Below, piece by piece: positions 9,065 through 16,807 of a DNA stretch of 49,427 nucleotides. The notes beneath the pieces are model-generated. The model searched no databases. It was not told the DNA's origin and saw only the letters and a list, made by a program, of their open reading frames with translations. The position numbers and the translations under genes were made by a program. The stretch covers positions 1 to 49,427 of the forward strand of contig JAFXSR010000078.1 of NCBI GenBank assembly GCA_017525505.1, in the 5' to 3' direction. Source of the DNA: Bacteroidales bacterium. Lineage in GTDB: Bacteria > Bacteroidota > Bacteroidia > Bacteroidales > WCHB1-69. The first letter of the stretch is position 1; every line of letters starts with the position of its first letter.

Positions 9065-10666
9065 ATGAAGAAAAGACCCCTCTTAACCCTGTTATTCAGC
9101 ATCATTGTATTATTTTCATACGCCCAGGAAGAAGAGCTGGTGGGCGCCAACTGCACCTCCATCATGGTGGGCCGCAAAGCCTCTACTGACGGATCGGTCA
9201 TCACTTCGCACACCTGCGACAGCAAATACCGCACCTGGGTGACCATGGAACCCGCCGCCGACCACAAGGAAGGCACCATGCACAAGGTCTATAAAGGCAC
9301 CATGCACACACAGACTCCCAACAGCATGGAGGGCATGGAACTGGTAGGTGAGATTCCGGAAGTCGCTCATACCTACGCCTATATGAACACCTCCTACCCC
9401 TGCATGAACGAGAAGCAGCTGGCCATGGGCGAGAGCACTTTCTCCGGTCCCGACACATTGGTGAACGAGAAAGGCATGTTCCTGATTGAGGAATTGCAAC
9501 GCATTGCCCTGCAACGCTGCGACAATGCCCGTGACGCCATCCTGCTGATTGGTCAGCTCATCAAAGAATATGGTTATGGCGATGGCGGCGAGTGCATCAC
9601 CATTGCCGACAAAAGAGAGGTTTGGCAGATGGAGATTCTGGGTGAAGGCCCCGACAAAATCGGTGGCATCTGGGTGGCCCAGCGTGTGCCAGATGACGAG
9701 GTGGCCGTATGCTGCAATGTGGCCCGCATCGGCAAAATCAACCGCAAAGACAAAGACCACTTCCTCGCCTCCGACAACATCGAAGCGGTGGCCAAGAAAT
9801 ACGGTCTCTGGGATGGCAAAGGCGACTTCATCTGGTGGAAAGCCTTCCCCTCTAGCTATTCCGGCAAAAAGAACTTCAAAGAGCGTGAGTGGTACATTTT
9901 CAATGAGCTGAATCCCGACCTGCATCTGGACTTCAATGCCGACGAGCTGCCCTTCTCCATCAAGCCCGCCGAGAAAGTGGATGTGCGTAAGGTGATGGAG
10001 TTGTTCCGCGCCAACTACGAGGGTTCCGAGCTGCTGGACCAGACCGCCCAGCTGAAGATTGAGCGCAAGCGCAAACAGAAAGACGGCAGCACCCTCATCG
10101 ACACCATCGTGTGCCCCAACGCCAACCCCTGGATGGACGGCAACGAGCGTGCCCTGTACAACGCCCTCAAGCCCGGTACCGTGACTTTCTACCGTGGCGT
10201 GGCCATGTCGTGGTGCTCCTACTCCTTCATCATCCAGTGCCGCGAATGGCTGCCCGACGAGATAGGCGGCTTATGCTGGTTCTCCTTGGAAAACCCGGGA
10301 CAGAGCCCCCGTATCCCCATCTATGCCGGCGAAACCAAATTGCCCGCCGGCTTTGACATCTGCGGTCATTTCGGATATAATGACAACGCCGTACTATGGC
10401 ACTACCGCAAAGCCAACAAGCTGGCCCAGGTAAGATGGGGACGCACCAAAGACATTATGCTGTGCAGCATTCTCCGCTACGAGGACAAAGCCTTTGAGGA
10501 ACTGCCCACACTGGAGGACAAGGCCATAAAGATGCTCAAAGACGGGAAAAAGGATGAAGCCATCACTCTGCTGAACAACTATACTTCTGACTTTGCCGGC
10601 GCCACCCGCCAGACCTGGCAGGAGATGGAGCACAAGTTCTGGGAGATGTTCTGGACAGGATTCTGA
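9065..10666 (+). CDS. C69-family dipeptidase, exported
   Basis: Probable dipeptidase of peptidase family C69 (PepD type), 533 residues. ATG at 9065 begins a signal peptide (MKKRPLLTLLFSIIVLFSYA, then QEEE). The expected nucleophile follows in GANCTSIMVGRKASTDGS: Cys30, which in family members becomes the N-terminal residue after processing. Further family features are DGSVITSHTCD and a long C-terminal region with EWYIFNELNPD. It would cleave dipeptides in the periplasm or outside the cell, fitting an amino-acid-fermenting anaerobe. An in-frame extension to 8900 runs through the repeat cluster and is not credible. Confidence 0.88.
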   Translation: MKKRPLLTLLFSIIVLFSYAQEEELVGANCTSIMVGRKASTDGSVITSHTCDSKYRTWVTMEPAADHKEGTMHKVYKGTMHTQTPNSMEGMELVGEIPEVAHTYAYMNTSYPCMNEKQLAMGESTFSGPDTLVNEKGMFLIEELQRIALQRCDNARDAILLIGQLIKEYGYGDGGECITIADKREVWQMEILGEGPDKIGGIWVAQRVPDDEVAVCCNVARIGKINRKDKDHFLASDNIEAVAKKYGLWDGKGDFIWWKAFPSSYSGKKNFKEREWYIFNELNPDLHLDFNADELPFSIKPAEKVDVRKVMELFRANYEGSELLDQTAQLKIERKRKQKDGSTLIDTIVCPNANPWMDGNERALYNALKPGTVTFYRGVAMSWCSYSFIIQCREWLPDEIGGLCWFSLENPGQSPRIPIYAGETKLPAGFDICGHFGYNDNAVLWHYRKANKLAQVRWGRTKDIMLCSILRYEDKAFEELPTLEDKAIKMLKDGKKDEAITLLNNYTSDFAGATRQTWQEMEHKFWEMFWTGF

Positions 10667-10667
10667 G

Positions 10668-10730
10668 CAGTTGACAGTTGACAGTTGACAGTTAACAGTT
10701 GATAGTTGATAGTTGATAGTTGACAATTAG
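10668..10730 (+). repeat. Array of nine 7-base words after a stop codon
   Basis: Starting two bases after the TGA stop: CAGTTGA three times, CAGTTAA, CAGTTGA, then TAGTTGA three times, closing with CAATTAG. It is the longest of the CAGTTRA arrays in the window. Confidence 0.88.
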
Positions 10731-10740
10731 GACTATCTTT

Positions 10741-10915
10741 CGCATCGGCACTCAGGTTATGGCCTCTGAAGAGGCCGAATCTCAGTAACTCCTCACGGAA
10801 GTGGGGGGACTGGAATGTTTGATCTACTCTCCTTGCGGCACGTTATGTAGAGTCTCTGATGATGGCACTCTCTTGCCGCGAAAGTGAGAGAGTTACTCTT
10901 CTACGTTGATGCCAA
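10741..10915. other. Structured intergenic element, unknown
   Basis: First part of a 610-base gap (10667-11276) with no gene. It folds locally: GGCCTC-TGAA-GAGGCC (10761-10776), CCTCAC-GGAA-GTGGGG with a GNRA-type loop (10791-10806), a TCTAC/GTAGA pairing near 10824-10852, and ACTCTC/GAGAGT near 10867-10892 enclosing GCCGC that could also pair with GCGGC near 10836. It ends about 60 bases before a promoter box. It could be a small RNA gene or a mobile repeat; no known family was recognised. Confidence 0.45.
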
Positions 10916-10976
10916 AGATTTCCCACAATAGCGATATAAAAATTTATCCACCCTTAAGATAATTCAGGGAATTGTT

Positions 10977-10984
10977 GTAACTTT
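10977..10984 (+). promoter_or_regulatory. -7 promoter box upstream of the structured leader
   Basis: TAACTTTG fits TAnnTTTG. Transcription from here would start shortly after 10985 and run through the structured leader into the HTH gene, giving a leader of about 280 bases. Confidence 0.6.
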
Positions 10985-11054
10985 GCATCATCATTTTGAT
11001 TAGCAACCAAATTATTGAGACTATAGAAGAATAAACAAACATAAAATATAACAA

Positions 11055-11235
11055 CTGAGCTTTACGCTCTTATTCTCGCCACTTGAAATCGCCAAAATTT
11101 AAGCTATACGAGAATAGGCAGCGGAGGTTTCCGTATCGGGCGGGAATATTTCCGTGCTTATTTGTATAGCGGGTGTTTGGCGATACCTAAGTGGCAAATA
11201 AGCACAAACAAGGAACGATTCTCCGCCTTTTTTGT
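11055..11235 (+). promoter_or_regulatory. Candidate structured leader RNA with competing pairings
   Basis: Between the promoter and the small HTH gene. Pairing A: GCCACTT (11078-11084) with AAGTGGC (11189-11195), stacked on ATCGCCAAA (11088-11096) with TTTGGCGAT (11176-11184); 16 pairs around a small internal loop. Pairing B: GCTATAC (11103-11109) with GTATAGC (11164-11170). Pairing C: the perfect 11-mer GTGCTTATTTG (11154-11164) with CAAATAAGCAC (11195-11205), which crosses pairing A. Pairing D: TATTCTCG (11071-11078) with CGAGAATA (11109-11116). GCGGAG (11121-11126) can pair with CTCCGC (11221-11226), which is followed by a T-run, like a terminator. This suggests attenuation or an RNA switch. 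The bound signal is unknown. Confidence 0.65.
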
Positions 11236-11276
11236 TGCTTTGAGGTAAGGGTAAAAGTTCCCAACGGAACAGAACA

Positions 11277-11549
11277 ATGGACCACAAAGAGACCTCTACA
11301 GACACCTTTCACATCGGACAAACCATCAAAGCGGAGCTAACGAGGCAAGGAAGAAGCATCACCTGGTTGGCGCAACAGATTGGCTACACCCGTGAGAACC
11401 TGTACAAAATCATGCGCCGCAAATGGATCTACACCGATGTCCTTTTCAAAATTTGCGACGCCTTGGACTACGACTTCTTCAAGGCCTGCTCCGACTGGCG
11501 CAACTCCCCCTCCTATCCAAAATCTGTGAACCGAAACGACAATTCATAG
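11277..11549 (+). CDS. Small HTH (XRE-like) DNA-binding protein
   Basis: A 90-residue protein with one helix-turn-helix domain at about residues 10-70: IGQTIKAELTRQGRSITWLAQQ, then a second helix with RENLYKIMRRKWI, and a hydrophobic closing helix DVLFKICDALDYDFF. It is probably a DNA-binding regulator. The tail after residue 75 is short and polar. It stands alone after a long structured leader, which implies control at RNA level, perhaps including its own product. An inverted repeat at 11561-11591 just after the gene could be an operator. Targets are unknown. Confidence 0.75.
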   Translation: MDHKETSTDTFHIGQTIKAELTRQGRSITWLAQQIGYTRENLYKIMRRKWIYTDVLFKICDALDYDFFKACSDWRNSPSYPKSVNRNDNS

Positions 11550-11560
11550 CAACGATTTTT

Positions 11561-11591
11561 CCAATGGATTGTAACGGATAGTTACGATTGG
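11561..11591. promoter_or_regulatory. Inverted repeat, possible operator
   Basis: CCAAT (11561-11565) and GTAAC (11571-11575) are mirrored by GTTAC (11581-11585) and ATTGG (11587-11591), with a one-base offset in spacing. It lies between the HTH gene and the next promoter and could be a site for the HTH protein. There is no T-run, so a terminator is less likely. Confidence 0.35.
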
Positions 11592-11617
11592 AAATGGTTT
11601 GCAGATGGAGAAATTTG

Positions 11618-11625
11618 TAATTTTG
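11618..11625 (+). promoter_or_regulatory. -7 promoter box for the following two-gene operon
   Basis: TAATTTTG, a match to TAnnTTTG, about 90 bases upstream of the next ATG. Confidence 0.5.
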
Positions 11626-11715
11626 TTTTTTGAACTTACCTGTTAAGGCCAACGGGGTATATAGAGTATAGAAAATCGATTACATTCAAATAAATAGTTT
11701 ATAAAAAACAGTATT

Positions 11716-12750
11716 ATGAAAAAAATTACACTTACAATCACACTGATCATCATCAGTGCTCTGTCATTAGAGGCACAGCCACTATTCCCGGGCAAGGAAA
11801 ACATGCATTGTTATTATGGAGGAGAAAATGGCAAGAACTATGCTGCTATCTTCTCCACAAAAAACACGTCACGACAGGAATCTATCCTCCAATGTGTCGA
11901 GTATTTGTCCAAATATGATCTCGTTGACAACAAAGATGCCGTTTTAGCCTCCGTCAAGGAGTATGACGATTCACAAAACGAGTTCACCGTGCCCGTTGAT
12001 TTTCGGTTTGGATGGCATGGTTCAGCGCCTACGATGGGGGCACAAGGATTAGTCCTGCCCATGTATTTGATGGCCGACCTCTTGTTCCAATTCTACGATA
12101 ATGGTAAATTCAGGCTTGTCATCAAGAATCTGCGCGAAAAAACCTACTTCACAAATCCTTCAAAGAGCAACAATAAAGCCCCCGACTCTTTTCTTAGTGA
12201 AGAAGACCAGGGTAAACTGAAGAATTATATTGGCACAGCCTGTTCAACGGACGGCTTGGGACATTTCTTTGCAAAAATATTGGTTTGGGCTAATGCGGGT
12301 TTGGATCGTGTGAGTGAAGTTGACAAAGCATTTGAAGATTTTTTAAGTAATATAGATGACCAAATCACATTAGCTAACAAGCTGGTAGAAGGCGGTCATT
12401 ATCTCTATGGAACTCCAGAGGATGCCATTGCCCATCGTCGCAAAGCATTAAATGATAACGATGCCGACTTAGCGATTAATGCAGCCCAAACAGACTATTT
12501 GGAAAAAGAAATAGCCGAGGGAAAACTGGTGTGTGTATATCCGTACTTTTGGAAAAGGGACATCAAGTTGGAATTTGACTACACCTTCATCGAAATCTGC
12601 AAATTCTTCGAAGGGACGATTGAAGGCATAGCGGAAGACGGCGAAGTGACTTGGGAATTGGTGGATGGCAAATTGCTTCCCACGGATGCCAAGCTGCGTA
12701 AGCAACTGATCAAAAACAAGCAAGACTATTTCTCTTATTACGGAAATTAA
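11716..12750 (+). CDS. Secreted protein of unknown function
   Basis: A 344-residue exported protein. Residues 1-20 form a signal peptide (MKKITLTITLIIISALSLEA). The mature part is mixed alpha/beta; FRFGWHGSAPTMGAQGLV and a following hydrophobic stretch near residues 98-125 look like a core domain, and the C-terminal half is rich in charged helices. I do not recognise a family. Six bases separate its stop from the ankyrin gene, so the two are an operon and may act together in the periplasm or at the cell surface. Confidence 0.7.
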   Translation: MKKITLTITLIIISALSLEAQPLFPGKENMHCYYGGENGKNYAAIFSTKNTSRQESILQCVEYLSKYDLVDNKDAVLASVKEYDDSQNEFTVPVDFRFGWHGSAPTMGAQGLVLPMYLMADLLFQFYDNGKFRLVIKNLREKTYFTNPSKSNNKAPDSFLSEEDQGKLKNYIGTACSTDGLGHFFAKILVWANAGLDRVSEVDKAFEDFLSNIDDQITLANKLVEGGHYLYGTPEDAIAHRRKALNDNDADLAINAAQTDYLEKEIAEGKLVCVYPYFWKRDIKLEFDYTFIEICKFFEGTIEGIAEDGEVTWELVDGKLLPTDAKLRKQLIKNKQDYFSYYGN

Positions 12751-12756
12751 GCGAGT

Positions 12757-14721
12757 ATGGGGAAAAGGTGTCTTTTGATCTTCATCCTTTTTTCTTTCAT
12801 GGGATTGCTGTGCCAAGCCCAAGGTTTTGACGATCTCAAGAAAGCGAAGACAGTGCCGTTGAACAAGAAATTGCAGGCCTTGGTGAATCAGAATGATGCC
12901 AAGGGCTTGGGAAAACTGCTTCAATCCAAACCCGAATACAAAGAAGAGGGCAGCGCCATAGGTCATAACGACAAAGGCGCTCCTCTTGTTATTCCGCTTT
13001 TTTATGATGTCGTTGATAAAACATTGTCCGGAACCGCTTCTTTGGAACTCTGTCGTGTGTGTTTTGCCGCAGACTGCGATGTATATACCGTGTACAACGG
13101 CAAGACCCTGATATACCGTATGATGGATTACTTCGCCACTACGCCATCCCAAAAGACTGAAGTCGGAATGGAAGTGTTAAGACTGCTGTTTTCGCAAAAA
13201 AACTTTGATATCAACCGACGTTACCGTTCTTTACCTCCTCCGTTGTCTTATTTGCTATCAGAGAACTACAAGTTTCTTGGTAACAAGTATTCTAAGGACT
13301 ACCTTTCGACAGAGCTGATTCGCCTGCTGTTAGACAACGGTGCAAGACTAAACACATACGATGAGAATGGGGCATCTCTGCTGCTCCTTGCCAACAGCAC
13401 CGACAATGTGTATCTTCAGGACTACCTTGTTGATCACGGGGTAAATATCAACAAAGCCGCCGATGCCGAAGGTAACAATGCTTTCTATGCCGCCATAGCG
13501 GACAATAATGTCCATCTTTTGGAGAAAATCGTGAAAAAATATAACATACGAATCACTACACCTACAGTGAAAGATTGGAGTTCCAAGGTGTCACCCGAAA
13601 TGTTTGAGTATTTGATTGGCCAATGCGCCGAAAATGCCAATAGCTACGATGAACTCGTGGAATTCCGCTCACATTTTTCCAGCAAGAAGGATTATATAAA
13701 AGACAAATATGAGAGTCTTGCCAGAAAAGAAGTATCGCAGGTGGACAACTATGATGCCATAATGCGATGCAAGAAACGATACCCTGATTTAACTAAAATC
13801 ACAGAACCAAGATTCAAGGAGATTGCCACCCGGGAAATCAATGCCACGACAAACATCGTAGATCTCAAATTATGCGAAAAACGCTATCCGGATTTTAGGT
13901 CATTGACTGATTCCAAGAAAGCTGTGCTATATAGCACTGATGTTAAGAACCTCGAGAAGTCCTATTCGCATGCAAAAGACCTTGTCGCCAGAAGCTCTTT
14001 TTCATACCAAATCTCCATGTCCGATATTGCTACCAGTTTTGCCAACAATTATCAGAATTATTATGACCCTGATGATCAGTTGCCTCTTGCAAAGGATCTC
14101 TCCCGATTTTATTCAGCACTGTCTGCATCAAATCAAGGCTATAGGTATTCTTATCACCAACTTCCCAACCCTGGATTATCAAAAAATGAAATGAAAAGCG
14201 ACCAAGATAGGTTAAGTTCAGCATACTCAAGCCTTTCTAATTGCGGTCATGGTTTGTCATCAAAAGAGATGTTGTCATCCATTTATTTTCAACTCCAAGC
14301 AGCCAAAGAAAGTGCGAACAAAAGCATTCGTGAGTATCGTGATTACTGCGAGGCACTCAGTAAAAACATCAAAGTGGAAAAAAACGACTTACCTTCTGGA
14401 GATTTGTCGAAAGGTCTCTTCGATACATATCACAGTCGCCGTCATAATGGAGAGATTAGGATATCATGGAGAATCTCTGGCCACTATTATTCAATACTCG
14501 TTACTTACAATGAACTTTATTATTATACAGGGTCGTTATTTTCCGAAGGAGATTATAGATTTGAGGGGTATATAATCACTGGTCTTTATAGCGAACTCTC
14601 ACTCTCTGAATATGACATGGGAAAACGTGGATATTATGTTAACGACAAGTATCAATCGCCGAGCGCAGTCGAAGCCGGTATCATCGAAAAAATCGTGAAA
14701 TATTATTACAGTTTCTTATAA
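12757..14721 (+). CDS. Exported ankyrin-repeat protein
   Basis: A 654-residue protein with an N-terminal signal (LLIFILFSFMGLLCQAQG). Ankyrin-like repeats lie at about 185-265, for example ELIRLLLDNGARLNTYDENG and YLVDHGVNINKAADAEGNN. A second repeat type follows: MRCKKRYPDL and KLCEKRYPDF about 40 residues apart, inside helical repeats. The C-terminal third is Ser- and Tyr-rich and more AT-rich than its neighbours. It is probably a periplasmic or surface protein-binding scaffold. Directly after its stop, in the same frame, lies an orphan 21-codon tail (14722-14787), so the end of this gene may have been rearranged. Confidence 0.75.
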   Translation: MGKRCLLIFILFSFMGLLCQAQGFDDLKKAKTVPLNKKLQALVNQNDAKGLGKLLQSKPEYKEEGSAIGHNDKGAPLVIPLFYDVVDKTLSGTASLELCRVCFAADCDVYTVYNGKTLIYRMMDYFATTPSQKTEVGMEVLRLLFSQKNFDINRRYRSLPPPLSYLLSENYKFLGNKYSKDYLSTELIRLLLDNGARLNTYDENGASLLLLANSTDNVYLQDYLVDHGVNINKAADAEGNNAFYAAIADNNVHLLEKIVKKYNIRITTPTVKDWSSKVSPEMFEYLIGQCAENANSYDELVEFRSHFSSKKDYIKDKYESLARKEVSQVDNYDAIMRCKKRYPDLTKITEPRFKEIATREINATTNIVDLKLCEKRYPDFRSLTDSKKAVLYSTDVKNLEKSYSHAKDLVARSSFSYQISMSDIATSFANNYQNYYDPDDQLPLAKDLSRFYSALSASNQGYRYSYHQLPNPGLSKNEMKSDQDRLSSAYSSLSNCGHGLSSKEMLSSIYFQLQAAKESANKSIREYRDYCEALSKNIKVEKNDLPSGDLSKGLFDTYHSRRHNGEIRISWRISGHYYSILVTYNELYYYTGSLFSEGDYRFEGYIITGLYSELSLSEYDMGKRGYYVNDKYQSPSAVEAGIIEKIVKYYYSFL

Positions 14722-14787
14722 CTCCTTCTCCGTGACGTGAACGTCAGCACCGGCGAGATTGAGGGCGATGTGACGGAGAATTGGTAA
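14722..14787 (+). pseudogene. Orphan coding tail, copy 1
   Basis: Immediately after the ankyrin gene's TAA, in the same frame, 21 sense codons end in TAA and encode LLLRDVNVSTGEIEGDVTENW (last 17 residues are the shared part). A near copy lies at 15801-15851, encoding VNINTGKIEGDVTVNW. Two of the six base differences over 53 bases are silent, which suggests the tails once encoded protein. They look like 3' ends of one gene family whose bodies have been replaced. Confidence 0.55.
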
Positions 14788-14938
14788 AAGCGTGCGAAAT
14801 GCCTCACGTAGCATATCTACTCAACATAATTTAGGATGGTTTAATATGACTATAGTAAATACAAACCATTGAGAATTATATTTTTAGTTATTTTTGTTAT
14901 AAAAAATTTAAGACAAACAAAATTGTAATATTTTTTTG

Positions 14939-14946
14939 TATATTTG
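14939..14946 (+). promoter_or_regulatory. -7 promoter box
   Basis: TATATTTG fits TAnnTTTG and lies 66 bases upstream of the ATG of the split membrane-protein gene. The AT-rich region before it (14800-14938) holds no other feature that I can see. Confidence 0.6.
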
Positions 14947-15012
14947 CAACGTATAATTAACTATCAAAAACAATATTTCTATATATGGGAACCGATTAAA
15001 TATCAATAATAT

Positions 15013-15778
15013 ATGAATGGCAACGCAAAAGAAAATCTTTTGTTTTGGCTTGCAATTTTGAGCGGATTATTCTCTATTGCAAGTTTTTTTGTCGCTTTGA
15101 GTTCAGACCAAGGCATGGTTATTATCATGCTGATTGCTTTCATTGTTTTTCTAGTCGCAATACTATGTTCTGTATGGTATGCTATTCATAAAATTGTTCA
15201 CAAAGAATTTGACAGGGAGTTTATGAAGCTTTCGTTCTTCACAAAATACGAATACATAGACAAAACTCATATCATTTATGATGGATATCGACTGATCCAA
15301 TCCAAGAGAGCTTTTCTGTCCAATATCAAATGGGCATTTAAATGGACAGGCACAAAACAACCTATTATTAGTTCAACACTGCAAAATTGTGATGGGAAAA
15401 TTATTGAAAACACATCAAATGATTATGACCATGTTGTACTTAAATTCAAGAAAGCGTTGTCATATAATGAATCAGCCGTGGTGCATTTTCATGCCAACAT
15501 GGACGATGTGGACAACACAACACAACACAACACAACCACATCTTGACGTCAAAGTTGAAGAACCTATCAGCGTCGTTGATTTTCGTGTAATACTGGCATA
15601 TAAAGACACCAATTTCTCGGAGAGAGCACGGTTCATGAGAAAACCTATTAACAGTGGAATCCCATCAAATTACCAAGTACTCGAAACGGTCACCTTCAAT
15701 CCAAACTCCAAAAGTTATGAGCATGTACTTACAAATCCAGAAGTAGGATATTTTTACCGTTTGGAATGGGAGAAATAA
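15013..15778 (+). pseudogene. Two-TM membrane protein split by a pentanucleotide repeat; possibly phase-variable
   Basis: The first frame (15013-15546) encodes two membrane helices (residues about 8-28 and 36-58) and a cytosolic or periplasmic domain, and stops soon after the (ACAAC)5 tract at 15512-15536. The second frame resumes right after the tract and runs to TAA at 15776-15778 (HLDVKVEEPISVVDF to YFYRLEWEK). Adding one ACAAC unit, or removing two, joins the frames exactly, reading DNTTQ...PHLDVKVEEP, and gives a protein of about 250-256 residues. No family was recognised. The tract type and the exact frame logic favour slipped-strand switching over simple decay. Confidence 0.7.
15512..15536 (+). 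repeat. (ACAAC)5 simple sequence repeat inside a gene
   Basis: Five perfect 5-base units. Because 5 is not a multiple of 3, each gain or loss shifts the reading frame. Units of 3, 6 or 9 keep the downstream frame in phase; 5 does not. Confidence 0.95.
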
Positions 15779-15800
15779 TAAGCAACTCTAACTCCAAGTC

Positions 15801-15851
15801 GTGAACATCAACACCGGCAAGATTGAAGGTGATGTGACGGTGAATTGGTAA
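15801..15851 (+). pseudogene. Orphan coding tail, copy 2
   Basis: VNINTGKIEGDVTVNW followed by TAA, 47 of 53 bases identical to 14737-14789. It sits just after the split membrane-protein gene but in a different frame from it. An in-frame stop lies 9 bases upstream (15789-15791), so no longer gene body remains. Confidence 0.55.
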
Positions 15852-15988
15852 AATTCTGAAATAGCACATAAAATAATCTTTGGATTATTGAGCAGTGTCT
15901 AAAAATAATAAGATTAAAAAGATAATAAATAATTTGCAATAAAAAATCAAATTTCACGTTGTACTTGAAATAAAAAAATTTTCAAGCA

Positions 15989-16735
15989 ATGGAAATAGGG
16001 AAATTTGGATACTTCTGGTTGGACACATGGGTTTTGTCCAACATCATTCAATTGGGAACACAGGATTTCTGCCGAAAATTTCTCAATCGGAACAACGACC
16101 CTTGCGGGCGGCAGTATGACCAGATGACACAAGCTGCCCGATCAGGACAGGCCAACATCGCAGAAGGCAACTCCCGCCACAACACTTCCAAAGAGACAGA
16201 AATGAAACTCACAGATGTGGCACGAGCCAGTTTAGCGGAATTAGCTGGAGATTATACCAACTGGTTACTCTGCAACGAGACGGTGCCTTGGTCTAACACC
16301 TCCCAAAACCACATAGCTGTGCGAAACACCTTTTTAGATCGTCCCACTTATACATCCGATGTTCAACATTTAAGCGGCTTACACATCTTAACCCAAAAAC
16401 ACAAATTCGACAAATGGCTTGCCTCAGAGGACTCTATCCTTGCAGCTAATTGCCTGCTAATCCTCTGCAACCGCCTCATTCTGATGCTGAACAAACAGAT
16501 TGCCAACCAACTGGAAACTTTCAAACAAAAGGGCGGGTTCAGCGAGGCACTTACCGCTGAGAGACTAACCTTTCGCACTCAACAAAGCCTTGAGAACAAG
16601 GCGCCGAACTGTCCCAAATGCGGCAAACCAATGATAAAAAGAATGGCTAAAAGGGGACAAAACGCAGGCAATGCTTTCTGGAGTTGCTCGGATTACCCGC
16701 AATGCAATGGAACAAAAAGTGTCGGGGAAGGATAG
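15989..16735 (+). CDS. Four-helix-bundle protein with a topoisomerase-type zinc finger
   Basis: A 248-residue soluble protein. Residues about 15-180 resemble the four-helix-bundle family seen in 23S rRNA intervening-sequence proteins and Avd-like proteins (QMTQAARSGQANIAEGNSRH is the most typical part). Residues 207-245 form a C4 zinc finger of the DNA topoisomerase type: CPKCGKPMIKR, then FWSCSDYPQCNG. The second part suggests nucleic-acid binding. No reverse transcriptase or template repeat lies nearby, so it is not part of a diversity-generating retroelement in this window. It ends at a perfect palindromic terminator-like repeat. Confidence 0.8.
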   Translation: MEIGKFGYFWLDTWVLSNIIQLGTQDFCRKFLNRNNDPCGRQYDQMTQAARSGQANIAEGNSRHNTSKETEMKLTDVARASLAELAGDYTNWLLCNETVPWSNTSQNHIAVRNTFLDRPTYTSDVQHLSGLHILTQKHKFDKWLASEDSILAANCLLILCNRLILMLNKQIANQLETFKQKGGFSEALTAERLTFRTQQSLENKAPNCPKCGKPMIKRMAKRGQNAGNAFWSCSDYPQCNGTKSVGEG

Positions 16736-16791
16736 GTAATGCCGTAATCCCGTAATTGCGTAAATACGCAATTACGGGATTACGGCATTAC
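16736..16791. terminator. Perfect 27-bp inverted repeat between convergent genes
   Basis: The left arm 16736-16762 and right arm 16765-16791 are exact reverse complements around a 2-base loop. Each arm is built of 8-base units (GTAATGCC, GTAATCCC, GTAATTGC). It starts on the base after a stop codon and ends 16 bases before the stop of nrdG on the other strand. It can serve as a bidirectional terminator, though it has no long T-run. Confidence 0.8.
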
Positions 16792-16807
16792 AACATAAAA
16801 CTTCTGA

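Noticed and set aside
9116..9925. Open frame of 269 codons on the minus strand inside the C69 dipeptidase gene
   Set aside because: It mirrors the codon pattern of the true gene, has no family resemblance and no promoter; the plus-strand gene has clear catalytic motifs.
10668..10730. The regular word array as a CRISPR array
   Set aside because: Units are 7 bases with no spacers, and there are no cas genes.
15989..16735. Avd-like protein as part of a diversity-generating retroelement
   Set aside because: There is no reverse transcriptase, template repeat or variable repeat in the window, and the zinc finger tail does not fit Avd.
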